Of a stretch of 64,000 nt of DNA, positions 34,196 through 46,729 are shown one piece after another. How positions within the stretch are numbered: position 1 is the stretch's first letter; every line of letters begins with the position of its first letter. The stretch lies in the NCBI GenBank assembly GCA_035048495.1, contig CM068548.1, forward strand, positions 9,847,464 to 9,911,463. Reading direction: 5' to 3'. The translations under genes were made by a program, and so were the position numbers. The notes beneath the pieces were generated by a model. The model worked only from the letters and a program-made list of their open reading frames with translations. It had not been told where the DNA came from and searched no databases. This stretch comes from Euptelea pleiosperma (lineage: Eukaryota; Streptophyta; Magnoliopsida; Ranunculales; Eupteleaceae).

Positions 34196-37100
34196 ATGGA
34201 TCTAGTCGCAGTCGATTCAAATGTTGCAAAATCGCCGAATTTTGGTGTTCTTGTCGGCGAAAACTACGAAATCATATTAAAAGAATCGATAGATCGTTTT
34301 TTAGATGAATGTCGTAGGGGCATTTCGGATTTTTCTGGTTTTGGTTCGATTTTCTTCCGATTACTGCAAGCTAGAGTTGATCCTCCACTCGAAATCATCT
34401 GGTTTTACTCTGCAGTGAGCTTTCGGAGCAGTAATCTAACAGAACACGACCCTTTGAATCGAGTTTTAAGTGCTAGAGATCTCTTTCAGTTGCTAACTGC
34501 TTGCTCGGCTTCGTGCAATGGTTTGAAGAGCGTTGCTGTTCTCGCTCCAGTTCTATTTGAGTTGTATCCATCAGTTGTTGAATTGTTTGAGAAGAAGTTG
34601 TCTGTGAAAACAGAGAAGAAAATTGTGAGGGAGATTGAGTGTTTAATAGAAGGGATTGTTAGTTATATTAGCATATGTGGTTGCAAGGACTCTGAGGGGG
34701 AGGATGTTTCGGTTGGTTTGCTTCCTTGTTTTGCTGATCTGATTCGTATTTGGACGATAGATCAGTTGGAGGGGAATTGGGAAGTTAGAGAAGGTTTGAA
34801 GTTGTTTTTCCCCATTGTTAGTGATGAGATTCGGGATAGATTTGTCGACAAAGGGTGTGGAGTTGGTTGCTTGGCTGGGACTGTTATTGTTGAGGCTTTC
34901 TTGTTGAGATTATGCTTGAAGTTTCGTGCTGGACTTTCAAAATCAGAGTTGCATAAAGAGCTGAGGACTTGTGCAGTTGGTTCAATAACTGGGTTTCGGA
35001 ATTGTTACTTCTTTGGTAAGTATTGCTCTCCTCTTGCTTGAATTGTAAATCTTTTTCAGTTATGCATTTATCCTTGATCTAAGTAGGGTTGAATCAGTTG
35101 CATCTACCATTTGTGTTTGATAGCAAAGTTTCTTTTACTTCGTAAAACTGTCTTATTTAAATGTACATGCAGGTTTTTTACTTCGATTGAATGCTTGTCC
35201 AGAATCCAGATGATGATTTTGGGTTTGATAGATAGTATTTTGGTTCTGATTTTCAAGTTGGTTGTGAAAGTGGGTATATAGTTAAACTTGTTATTATGAA
35301 AACATACTATCAAGAAGTTAATAGAGGAGAAAAGAGCAGTAGCCCATTTTCATGGAAATTTAACACTTCGATTAGATAATTACAGTGAAGGTATGAAGGC
35401 ACTCTTTTTTCAAGTGCTTGACACTGTTAGAGAGCTGTGATGCCCTACCCCGCTGTCTGTTTGGGCCCAGATGGAGGTTGGATCTCGTAACATTAGGAGC
35501 TTAAACAACATAAGATGTCCAGAGATAAATGATACACCATAGTTGGCAAGACTTAGGGGTTGCATTTTGGAAGAAACCTAACACATTAGCTGAAAAGGTC
35601 TATGGTTCGAGTAACGGTATTACCCGTAATTAGAAATTTATGCTGGAAGTCTGAAACAAAGCTGGAAGTGAAATCTGAAAATTCCTTGTTTTATAACATC
35701 TATAACAGTAATCTAACTATTCCAAAGAATGAGCGCAAGGAATAGGAACTGTGGAACATAGATATTTGTGAAGTGAAATGTTTTTCAAAGTTCAAACTAT
35801 GGTATACATGTTGGGTTGGGTGGTCAGTTCACTCATATATGCAATTGCACCGTTAGATCAATTTTTTTTTGGGACAGTGCAACCTACTATTACGACCTAC
35901 TATTACGACTGTATCACTTTATTCATCCAGCCCGTATTGATTTTAATTGTATTTATTTATTTTAGTCTGTCATATCGTGAGGATGAATAGAACCAAGGTG
36001 TAGCTATATATTAGCTGCTGTTGTACAGTCTATAATGGGACAATGGTAACCTACCCTTCTAGCACTTTATTATGGATTATGAGCATGGTAAGACCTTAGT
36101 TGAACGAAGGAAGCGGATGCGGGAGTGAGAGCGAGAGTGAGGAAGCCCTAGAGTTTCGAATGCCTAAGAAGTGTCCGTACAATATATATTTATATATATG
36201 TACATATATATGAAAATAGACATGTTATTTATCACAGGTCCAAATAATTTGATAAATTAGTGATTAATAAATGGTATTTGAAGTTTATAATGTTATTTTT
36301 GTGGTAGAATATATTATTTTATAACTTCTTAAGTTCTTCACAACATAGGAGAATCATTGAGCTTTGTTTACGAAATTTCCTGTCAAATGATTGTTGTTTA
36401 GTGAATCAACAGTTCGTCTCAAACAAGTTTGGGTTTCTACCTTTACCGATGCACCTTCAACTATCTCAAAATACGATACACAACATCCAAATGTGGTTGG
36501 TGTGGACTGTGGAGCATGGATAAATCGACTTACAACTTCAACTGCAAACATGATATCTGGAGGAGCCACTATGAGATAAATTAGCTTCCCAACCAGTTTT
36601 TGCTATCGATCTGGATCACTATACAACTCTCCTTATTTACCATCGAGCTTGAGAGTAGAAGTCACAGGAGTATCAGCTGGCTTAGATCCCAACATTCCTG
36701 TCTGCTTTGTAATAGGTCTGTGACATACTTCCTCTGTGAGAGACTAACACCTTCCTTGGATCTTGCCACCTCAATGTGAAGAAAATATTGTAGAAAGCTA
36801 AGATCCTTGGTTTGGAAATGCTGGCCGGAGTAATTTTTAATCATATACACTACCAGAATAATAACTCTGGTAATTATTCGACAAATTAATACTGAATGAT
36901 CATAATATGCTTGCTTGAAGCCATATGCAAAAGTAAAACTACACTAACTTATCAAACTAAGCTCGTGGAGATGGTTTCAGCCCATAAATATCCCATAAAC
37001 TAAGCTCGTGAAAAATCCATAACGCCCTAAGAACAAAACGCACTAATACCATCATAACTCCCATTTGAATTAAAATTTTTGAGTAGAAAATTTGAATAAG

Positions 37101-40100
37101 TATTTTCAAATTCCAACTAGTGTTGTTTGAGTTCACGACCTCTCGCTTTGTTCTATTTGTACTCTTTTCCCTTTAATATATATATATATATCAAAAAAAG
37201 AAGTTCACGTGCATCAATAAAAGGCTCATTGTCTGCTTTGTCATTTTTATCATGTGAACCTCCACTCTACTAATGGTTCGTGTATCAATGGCCATGATAT
37301 TTTCCGCTGCATCGTCTTTGCTAATAAGCTCTTCTTCTCATGTGCTACTACCCTTCTAGGATCCCTACCTCAAATATTGGCTCTACAATTTATTACCTCG
37401 AATATTGGCTCTAGCTGTCCCCATAGTCTATTGCTAATTACAAATGCATTTCCAAATCTCATAATACGTCTACATCAGTTTCTTTCAAAAGGGTCAAATA
37501 CCAGTCAAAAGCATCCTTCTTTTCCTTTTTGGTCTGTCTTCTAGTGTCTAACCATTTTATTTGTGTTGAATATGGACACACGTTCTGTAAAATTGTGAAT
37601 GAGAATAGGCGACTCATAAATTAGAGAAAGGATTCCCTTATATAAATAATGAGTCAGATTTACTTTGTCGTACATCTGGGGACTCTATGCTCAAATAATT
37701 TTGTTTTGATGCTTTCCTTCAGTAAAATAGATCATTTGAAAACTGCAAATTGTAATTGATGATATAAACCATATGTAGTTGAGTTCTCAATTGCAGTTTT
37801 TATTTCTTTCAGTCTTTTCTGATATTAGTATATTATGTTGTTAAATGCCAACTGAGAGTTTTAAAGTTTTAACTAGTAAAAGAAAACTGATAATTGATGT
37901 TACATCGTTGTTCCAATGATTCTTTTTGACTTGCTTAGTAGGATTATATGGGATTGCATGTTAACATATCCAGAAAATTTATTTACTTCCTTGTTTTTGT
38001 CTGTTCTTTTTGTATATGTTAATATTATGAACTCTGCTCATTCTTCAATCATGCTGTGCTTACTTTTTAATTTTATTATTGGTGCCTATCAGAGATGCTT
38101 CTCAGGCTGCTGCTGGAACCCAATCTGCCTGTCACCTCTCTATTGGTCAGTATGATCCCCTTTGAATGCTGTAATCAAATCTGCTGCTAGTTGCCAAACT
38201 TTCCTGCTTTCATTAGATCATCTAGTTCCCCTTGAAATTATGTTGCTAACTCAAATATGTGATGTAATACCCATTCAGTTATACTTGATTGTGAGGATAC
38301 TGCTAAAAAATGGTTTGTCTAAAAATCTATTATTTAGCCATTATGGGTTCGAAATTTGAAAATGTAGTGAAGTATCTGATTAATTGCCACGACTGCCAAT
38401 TTTGGGGATAAAATGGACTGCTTATTGCTTATTAGTTGACTTGTTTTGTCTTGTGGAATTTCTGTATTACTTATCATTGTACATGTTCAGGGGATGGAAA
38501 TCTTGCAAATAGTGGGTTTTTCTAAGACGAAGTAGACCACGGGATGCTGCCATTTTAAGAAAAATTTAGTACATAGTTTAATTATACCAAATATTAACTA
38601 TGATATTTTTTGGCTCACCAGCAAATATTAGTTCTCTATTCTTTTGCTTTTGATGATAACTTGTAGGAACATTTTGTATGAGCAAGTAATTATTTCTAGA
38701 CTATATGTGACCTTGTAGGTCTATTCTTTCTTAGTCCTTTATGGGAATTGCTTATTGCTTTTTGGTTCTTTCATTTTTTCCGTTATCATTCTTTTTTGAT
38801 AAGTAGTATGATATTGTATAAAAGAGGAAAAATATGTACAAGAGAGCCCGTAACACAAGAAAAATGCCAAAGAGAGGGTGGCCTTAAACATGTCAAAGGA
38901 AAATACCAATTATCACTTAGCCTTTTAACTTTGTTGAGCCATCAGGAAAGACCAATTTAGTCATTCATTAATTTTTTTTGTTACCTTGAGCTGTTTAATT
39001 GCTAGGCTTGCTTTCCTTCAAAATTTCCCATTTATGTTGGCTCTTACCAGCTGCAATTGGGTTTTCCATACTAAATGTGTGAATTCTTCCAAAGTCAGGT
39101 GGATACATATTCATTTTCAAAGCCCTGTTGCACAGAACTCATTTGCATGCCAGCATAACTGTTGTGGAGTTCACTGTCTTGTAAGGGCTCCAGGTCAAGA
39201 GTATTAATTACCTAACCAAAAAGCAAATCCAAGGAGATTTTATGAACTCTATGGGAGAGGAGCATGTATCTGTTGTGGAAAAACGAGGAATGACTTGGTT
39301 CGATACCAATGCAAGCACAGAGAAAATGGAAAACAATCACACACAAAAGGCACACAGTAATTTACATGGTTTATCACTGGGGCTACATCCACAGTTGATG
39401 AGAGCTTCCACTATATGTGAATTGAACAAAGTACATGAACCGGCTCTAAAACAGCTAAAATAGTCCCAAATCCAACAAGGAAAACCCAAATTAGGAAACT
39501 ATGTCCACATTACAAAAATTCCTCTATTTTGTGTTTTGGGGGTGCCGCCCCGAGGGCTTAGGAATCCCCTGGACCCCCACCTCACCATCCACACCTGCAT
39601 TATTCAGGGCGCACACTTCGGGGGCATTCAGCCCCCCTATAAATTGTAGGGGGGTATCGAGGTATATGGCAAATAATTTGAGACATTTAATCCATATGTA
39701 TAACAGTTTTGTTCAATTTTGCTGTAATCTTAAGATTCTACCAATATGCTAGAGTAAAATCTGTCTGATTCCAGGGTTCTGAAGATGAAGCCTTTCTACG
39801 AAAAGTTCTGCATGATGCTGTGATATTGGTGGAGTATTCCTTCCTCAATCCTGAAAGAGAGATTCAGCTATCTGCTGACCGCATGAAAAATCTGGCTGTA
39901 ACAAGGTTGATTGTAGTCCAAGAAGCCATACAAGTTGCCAGGTAAGAAAAGGACCAGTTGTTGTAGGTGAAATCCATCAGGAAGTAGCTATCTGAACTTC
40001 ATGATCTGCTAAAATCTCATTATTTTGCTGGATGCAGGGCAAATGAGGATCAAACCAAAGCCATTTCTTACATAAATGCCTTCTCTAGATCTCGTCTACC

Positions 40101-40776
40101 AATCGAATTGATTAAGTGGGCCACTAATCAGATTGGTATGGAGGAAAAAGCAAGTACACCAAAAGGCACTACTCCTCAAGCTCTTATCAGTAAGTATCTC
40201 GCTTCTGGTGATTTACTTCATTATAAATAATTTATTATTATTCATTCTGTCAACTCAGTCTTTTCATTATGGATTTTTCTCAAACATCTAATTATACACT
40301 TACCTGATTTTTCAGAGTGGCTACTAAATCTAGAAGAACAGGGGGTGAGAATATTTGATACTAAGGTCTCAAAACTTCGTGCCAAGTTAGTACTTGATGT
40401 GTCAAAAGTGGATTATGAGCACCCGGTATTTAAGCCATTCAGCAAGAGAGCAGATGGCGATCTCCTCTTCTACATTGACAACAAGGGGGAAGGGGAGCAA
40501 GAGAAATGTGAGGAGGATCAAGAGATGGTCGAGTCCATGGATGCTGTATTTTTGGCTGCTTCCCACACAATGAAGTTCACAGCCAATGATGGGTTAAGAA
40601 AACGCAAAGAAGGGCGAATGGTTGACGGGGAAACAAGAGCAAAGTTTCTCAAGTACCATCTTCATGACAGCTCTGTGAGAGAGAAGTTATTACCTTCTGG
40701 TGATGATGGTACGAGTAGTGGGAGCGAGGTGGAGAATCCACTCTCTGATGAAGATATGGAAGAAATGGAGACATAA
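34196..40776 (+). CDS. Conserved plant protein of unknown function, 550 aa, 5 exons
   Basis: Exons: 34196-35015, 38093-38145, 39775-39941, 40038-40189 and 40316-40776; all introns GT-AG and the phases join in one frame. The start is the ATG giving MDLVAVDSNV. I do not recognise a named family. Exon 1 (273 residues) is helix-rich with leucine repeats. Exon 2 is a 53-nt mini-exon (MLLRLLLEPNLPVTSLL). Exon 3 contains LVEYSFLNPEREIQL. The C-terminal exon has an acidic stretch at about 455-470, a basic RKRKEGR at 492-498 that could be a nuclear signal, and an acidic end (SDEDMEEME). There is no signal peptide or membrane segment. The clean splicing of a long frame across transposon-filled introns shows selection on the protein. 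Confidence 0.8.
36354..36860 (-). pseudogene. Copia reverse transcriptase fragment in intron 1
   Basis: The minus strand reads HFQTKDLSFLQYF, IEVARSKEGVSLSQRKYV and, downstream, PPDIMFAVEVVSRFIHAP. These are copia reverse-transcriptase C-terminal motifs, here broken by frameshifts. No LTR is visible beside it. It lies in the first intron of the unknown gene. Confidence 0.75.
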
Positions 40777-42125
40777 GGTCCAATGGAAGCAGAAAGATTT
40801 GGATGGGGCAAGTTGTAGTAGCCTCATTGAGCAAATGGTGGATACTCCCAATTTTGCCTGTGGTTGGGTGGTGAGAAGATTTTGTGACTGCGTTGTGTTA
40901 GTGTTGTCCAATCCTTCTTTGGTCCAAAGCACAGTAAACTTACCGGAATAGTCAATCGACAATCTTCAGTTCCATGATGTATGCAATTCAGAAGAAAAAG
41001 CAGATGTGTACTTTTGAGCCACTATAGAAGCCTAAAGGAGGTTAATCTACTCCTGCTAGCCTGGTTCGATTCTGCTAACTGCATGACTAATTTGCCGAAA
41101 TCCGCCCACTGGCATGATTAGTGAGACTGCTCCTGATATGGCAGTGGCTGGAAGTGGTCATCAGAGTGTTGCTGCTGTTGTGCGTTAGCTTATCTACCTA
41201 AAAGCCATTTCTTTTAGCTTTGTAGTAGATTTTCTAAATTTCATTTTTGTCAGTCGATACAAGCAGCCCATGATGGGTTTTTCGGATTCATTTCTTCCAC
41301 AAATCATGTGTTCCTTCACAGTCAATACTCAGATACATACATGGGTTGTGTTTGATTACAAAGCTAACTATGCATGACCTCATTTCAGCTGGGCCCAACA
41401 CTATAATGCTTGGGTTGGACTTGATTTTAGAGAATGAACGTCAAGAGTATGTCTCTGCCTCCCATAGGCCCTTGATGAAGCCTTTGTTGGAAGAAAGAAC
41501 AAATAAGAAATCGAAAAACAAAGATGCCAACACACCCACGACAAAGATTTATGTGGTTCCCTCTAGATTGAGGTACCTCAACGGACCCATGCTGATTCTA
41601 CTATGCTTAGGCAAAAGCAGAGAAGTCTTACAAAGCACTTTCCCAGATCTCTTACAATCACAGCCTCTCTTACTCTCTCACAGCTCTTTGGCACTCGATC
41701 ACTCTTAAAAATCAGTATGTTTATCTCCCTAATGTATTAGGCTTTCCAACTCGTTGAGGGAGTCTTAGAGCGATTAAGGAAAGTTTCCAAAACTGTTTTC
41801 TGCAATTTCGTTTGAACTAATCAGACTTTGTTCGAACCAACTGAGTTTTGTTTGAATGATGTTACATTTCATTCTGAACCAACTATTCCTAGAGCAAAAC
41901 AAGCAATCCCTGAGAAAACAATCATAATATGGACAGGTTTGTTCGAACCAGGTTGGATTTCGTTCGAACAAACCCTGACCGAACAAACCAATCAGGCTCC
42001 ACAGCACAACCACCTTGCAGTAGTGAACTCCCTTGATACTTTTATCTGTCTGTGGGGTATCCTTTCGTTGGGCAAAATAAACTTCGTTCCCCCTTATTCC
42101 TTCAAATCTGTGTAGACATCCTAAA
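40777..42125 (+). other. 3'UTR of the unknown gene, then LTR-like spacer
   Basis: The first few hundred bases are likely 3'UTR. From about 41340 to 42110 the sequence looks repetitive and contains repeated GTTCGAAC/TTCGAACAAA phrases. No coding sequence is supported. Confidence 0.4.
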
Positions 42126-42378
42126 CATGATTTAAAAACACACTGAGGACGTCATAAAGCCTGTTATAACAGTAATGTTCGTGTTAGGTTATTTGCTAAA
42201 AAATGCTAAATGGCAGTTATAATGTCTGTTATGCATTATTTTACTGTTATCGATATTATTCTAAAAAAAATTCAAAAATAGTACATTAATAATATTTTGA
42301 CCATAACCTGTTATAGCGGACATTAAGGGGAATGCTACCTGTCCATTATAATGTTGTAACGGTCGAATTTGAACCTTG
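42126..42378. mobile_element. hAT MITE, CCGTTATAACGG family, diverged copy
   Basis: The 253-bp element has ends CATGATTTAAAAACA and, inverted, CAAGGTTCAAATTCG. The flanks are ATCCTAAA (42118-42125) and AATCTAAA (42379-42386), 6 of 8 matching. GTTATAACAG and TGTTATAGCGG variants mark the family. An older insertion than the other copies. Confidence 0.65.
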
Positions 42379-42887
42379 AATCTAAATGCCTTTTAGAAAG
42401 TCTCCCCACCATAACCTTGAACCTTGAAGCCTCCTCATCCAAAATGTATAACACGTACCCCAATCCCTTAATCCAACCCGCGTTAAGCCCTTGGTTAGTG
42501 GTTAACAAGGGGTACTTGTCAGACATTTTGGAGGATATCCCTAAAGAACTTCCAAATAAAGACCTTGCATCTGTGCGGGATATGGAGTGTCAATATTTTT
42601 TTTTCCAAAGACGAGGTGGATAACCACTGATCTGGGTAGGCTCAGCCAACCGATGGATCATTTTGTATGCCGACTTAGAGGAGAATTGTCCGGTAGGATG
42701 TGGACTCCAGTAAATGCAGTCAGCATGTGGATGGGAACTGAGAGGGATGTCCAAGATGCTATAGGAAAGCTGAAGGCTGACATTAGGTAGACCGGCACAA
42801 CTTGGGCCACTGATTTAATTAAGGTTGCCTTCCCTGCTTGAGATAAGGTCGTAGCCCACCATCCAGCGATGGGGGCTGTTCTTTGAT

Positions 42888-43266
42888 GCAGGCTTCTGTA
42901 TCAAAATTTTGATGCAGAAGTCCCTCAAATTGCAACATAGTAGAATCGTTCGGGCCCACTTGCCCTTTGAATGTATGGCCCACACTATGACAGACCTACA
43001 CACCAAAAATCAGCCTGATTGGTGATTTCTAGCCGTAGAATTTGGGCACTTTTTCATCATGGGCTTTATGAGCAAGCCTATGAGTTGGTTCCACGCCCAT
43101 GCTGAAAAGCTTCTCAAATCCAATGGGCTGGAATCACTAATCATACTTCGATTGAGGGACAAACATTCAGGGAAGCAGTGGGCCCGAAGGAGTACTACGT
43201 GGCAAATTGAGGGACTTATGCGTCAAAATTTGGGACTTATGCGTCAAAATTTTGATACAGAAGTCG
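42888..43266. mobile_element. Foldback MITE (CTTCTGTATCAAAATTTTG arms)
   Basis: Inverted arms of about 150 bp begin CTTCTGTATCAAAATTTTGA on both sides and share AAGTCCCTCAA and TTCGGGCCCACT blocks. The right arm has an extra tandem copy of GGGACTTATGCGTCAAAATT. It directly abuts the LINE fragment that starts at about 43270. Confidence 0.6.
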
Positions 43267-43269
43267 GTA

Positions 43270-43860
43270 TCATAGATTTTTCACAGCGATGGGGTGAAGA
43301 ATCCGATCCAGGGTGTATTGGAAGGCTTTAGACTTCGATTTACCGATAAAGAGGGGAGTCCCAAGATAGTGTATAGCAAATGACATGCTCTTAGTATGAA
43401 GAATATAACTGATTGCTCTCTTCTGTCTCCGATGCATGTTTGGGTTGAACATTATACACGATTTATCATAATTGACCATTTGACCTGATATTGACTCAAA
43501 GCTTTGGATGAGAACATAAGGAGCTCGTGCCTCCACTAAGTTAGGGCGGCAGAATATAAAACAATCATCTGCAAATAACAGATGGGAGGGCATGTCCGAC
43601 TTGTTTTGATCCCATGGAGGCTGTTGTGGTGTTCTTCTTTATGAAGTAACAGGGAGAGCACGCTCATACAAATAATGAAGAGGAAGGGGGACAATGGGTC
43701 TCCTTGGTGCAGACCGCGAGAGGGCTGGAAAGATCTGTATGGAGAGCCATTCGGGAGGATAGAGAATGTGGTCGAGGAAATACAGCCTGAAATCCAACGT
43801 ATCCAAGTAGAGTGAAAACCCATTAGTTGCAATGTACGAAGGAAGGGCCACTCAATTCAG
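43270..43860 (-). pseudogene. LINE reverse transcriptase fragment
   Basis: The minus strand reads ILPNGSPYRSFQPSRGLHQG, then DPLSPFLFIICM, and after a frameshift HLLFADDCFIFCR, then SGQMVNYDKSCIMF. FADD is the reverse-transcriptase catalytic box of plant L1-like LINEs. Both ends are truncated, the right-hand one at the foldback MITE. Confidence 0.8.
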
Positions 43861-43984
43861 TCATAAGCTTTCAAGTTTCAACATGTCGAGTTTTAAAGCC
43901 ATGAGACCCATTGGTGGCATTTTTTTATTTATTACCAAAATGCTCTGTTTGCAGTGCATTCCTCTTTTGTATCTATTTTCAGAG

Positions 43985-44452
43985 TACTGACAGCAGCCTA
44001 CAGTACGAGCCACGTTGCACACTTTTAGTGTACGCCTGACCGTATGGATGTTTGGCCAATGACTACGTGGACCTACAAACTAAAAATAAACCTGATCAGT
44101 GATTTCTAAGCGTTGGATTGAAGTTATTTTCATGGGTTGATTTTAACCATAGAAATCTAGGCACTCACTGCACGGATGTTTGGCCAATCACTAGGTGGAC
44201 CTACAAACTAAAAATAAACCTGATCAGTAAGTGTTGGATTGAAATTATTTTCATGGGTGATTTTAACCACAGAAATTTGAGCATTATTGAGCGTCATTTG
44301 GGTGCAAAGATCCAAAGGTTGTAAATCACTAATCAGGTTGATTTTTGGCTTTCAGGTCCGCCGAGGGACTGGCCAAACATCCATACGGTCAGTGCCCTCT
44401 AAGAGTGTGCCACGTGGCTCATATTGTGGGCTGTGATCGGCTTCGCTCGCAC
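43985..44452. mobile_element. Foldback MITE with G-box arms, copy 3
   Basis: The left arm has GAGCCACGTTGCAC and CCGTATGGATGTTTGGCC; the right arm has, inverted, the same blocks with CCACGTGGC near 44410. Inside, a duplicated stretch repeats GATGTTTGGCCAAT and ACCTACAAACTAAAAATAAA (near 44048-44090 and 44175-44220). The family is shared with copies at 20.1, 32.8 and 45.3 kb. Confidence 0.65.
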
Positions 44453-44469
44453 TGGGGTGTGAGTTTACT

Positions 44470-45185
44470 CTGAGCACCCTCATTTTTTCTATCTATTTGG
44501 AAAGCTCATGTCCCATCAAAAATTCGATTCTTTGCTTAGACGTCATCTTTGAACAAACTACAAAAATTCGATTCTTTGCTTAGACGTCATCTTTGAACAA
44601 ACTACTCACTTACGACAATCTGATTGCTAAGAAATGGATTTTGGTAAATTATTGTGCTATGTGTAAGTCTAGTGGGGAAAGGACAGCCCATCTACTCTTA
44701 CGTTTTGATGTGGCCACACAGATCTGGTCGTATTTCTTAGCGCAGGCAAGCCTTCATTGGGCTATGCCGGGGTCCATTGGCGAAGTGCTACGAGGGTGGC
44801 CCATGATAGATCTCCTAGCTAGGGGCAAGATTTTGTGGAGGATGGTCCCGTTTGCGGTCATTTGGGACATTTGGTGGAAGAGGAATAGGAGGGTCTTTAG
44901 AGGAGAAGAAGACTCGGTCTAAGACGTCGTCATTAGTATTAAGGCTTCTCTCCATAGTTGGAGAAGCATTTTTACAGAGTTGAGGGGTGCCTTTTTTAGT
45001 GACATGGTCTTCAAGTTTGATACCTTGCTGAGGAGGTAGGGTCGGGAGTTTCTTTTGTTTTATTCTTATATGTTGTATCCGCTTTAGTCTTAGTAGGGCT
45101 GCCTTCTTTGCTCTCTTGAGATCTTCTCGATCTCTTCCTTTATATATATATATATAAATTATCTTGATTTTCTAAAAAAAAAATG
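44470..45185 (+). pseudogene. LINE 3' end: zinc-binding RT domain and tail
   Basis: The plus strand encodes the C-terminal zinc-binding region of plant LINE reverse transcriptase (CAMCKSSGERTAHLLLRFDV, then FAVIWDIWWKRNRRVF), then a 3' non-coding part with a (TA)n tract and an A-run near 45173-45183. A segment with TTCGATTCTTTGCTTAGACG is duplicated in tandem at about 44518-44603. It is truncated on its 5' side. Confidence 0.75.
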
Positions 45186-45305
45186 ATAAGGGAAATTTGG
45201 TGGCACCCCTTGAATTGTGAGGGCACCCAAACTAAACATTCATCCTACTCTTTATTTTTTATAATCCATCCAGCAGTTATGTTGAAAAATAATAGTTGTG
45301 ATTTT

Positions 45306-45511
45306 TTTAGAGTAGAACTTTGATGACAACGCACAATATGAGCCACGTGGCACACTCAGGACTCTGACTGTATGGATGTTTTTTCCCTAAGCGGACCTAC
45401 AAACCAAAAATCAGTCTGATAAGTGATTTCAAACCTTTGGATCTTTGTACCTCAAATAATGGTCAATAATTATCGAATTTCCACGGTTAAAATCAACCCA
45501 TTAAAATAACT
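45306..45511. mobile_element. Foldback MITE with G-box arm, single arm (copy 4)
   Basis: It starts GAGTAGAACTTTGATGAC and carries GAGCCACGTGGCACACTC and the family's ACCTACAAACCAAAAATCAG and GTGATTTC blocks. Only one arm is present, so the copy is truncated. Confidence 0.55.
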
Positions 45512-46729
45512 CTGTAAACAAACAAACAATCTTTCAAAGGGGTAAAGGTGAAAAATATTTGAAGTTGACACTTTACTACCCAAGATGCCAAGCGATTTGA
45601 AAAATATTAGCTGTAAAGCCTATTATGGCACTGCAATAAAAGAAAATACATGGAACGCGAAGGAAATATTTTTTTGGTTCTCTACTGTAAAAATTCTTCT
45701 TATTAATCTAAAAATGCAAAATTTTGAGTACTTGAATAAAGACATGTTTCTGTATTCATTGAAAATGGATTTGGAATTTCAGAATCATTTTAACAACACA
45801 AATAGCCAGATGCACTTAAAAACAGTAAATGAGTTCCCCCAAGAGCAGAAAGTTGCTCATTTGAAGCATCAGTGCTTTAAAGGCCTGTGCATCAAGTAAT
45901 GTACAGTAGCAAGTCATGGTCAGCTTATTCAGAGTATAACAAGGTATGACAGTCACTCCCTTGCCCAATACAAAAGTACATGTGAAAATCAATTTTGACA
46001 GATGCCAAATTGATGCACAGAATAAAAAAGGAACATCATAGAATAACCATGAGTGGAGAAATAAAATCAGTTATCTATGTTGCTTTCTAGAGTAGAACAT
46101 CCATCAGCAGAAAGACCAGAGACTAATCCTGATTGGTGTTTATGAGATCAACTGGTACCAGTTGTTGGACTTCCAGTTTTTTCCTCCAGACAAGCTTATT
46201 TCTTAGTTGACATAGCAGGAAGTTATTTGTCTGATCCACCCCTTTTGTCATTGTTTTATTGATTACACTATTCATTAATAGAAGTTTTGTAATTTGGATT
46301 GTAGTGATTTTTGTGATGTACAGGGGGAAAGGGTCATTCCATACAGCTAATCCCTATTCATTTCATTTCTATTTGACTCTATTTCTTTATTCTCTTTTCT
46401 TCAGATTTTCTCTTATTTGAAGTCTGGTACAATAAAAACAACACCTTTATAAAATATGGTCAGGTAAATTTTTTGATGATTAACAGAAGATTTTATAAAT
46501 AACAAAGAGATTTATATCAAAATAAATCTTATTTGAAGAAAGCTTCTAACCTACACAAACAAGTGGGGTTGTGTAGTAGACTCCATATAGCTGGGATAAG
46601 GCTGATGATGATGATGATGAAAATGACGACAATGGATTGATGGCATTCACAGAGTTTACATCAAGGAACTCCCTGAAAGGAAATCTTGATTTCTAACAAT
46701 CAAATAGCCCATCAAATTAATTGACTGAC
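45512..46729. other. Gene-free spacer with SINE-like tail
   Basis: A 104-codon plus-strand frame at 45585-45899 has no homology I know. Near 46570-46622, TAGCTGGGATAAGGCTGATG followed by repeated GATs resembles the 3' end of plant Au-type SINEs. A similar GCTGGATAAGGCTTTGATG lies near 16135. No other feature is supported. Confidence 0.3.

Noticed and set aside
36848..36870. CACTACCAGAATAATAACTC as a CACTA terminus
   Set aside because: No subterminal array follows and no partner end or 3-bp duplication was found.
39535..39665. GC-rich block with GGGGGTGCCGCCCC as an element end
   Set aside because: No inverted partner or duplication could be identified inside intron 2 of the unknown gene.
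45585..45899. 104-codon plus-strand open frame
   Set aside because: AT-driven, lysine- and asparagine-rich, no family resemblance and no neighbours supporting a gene.
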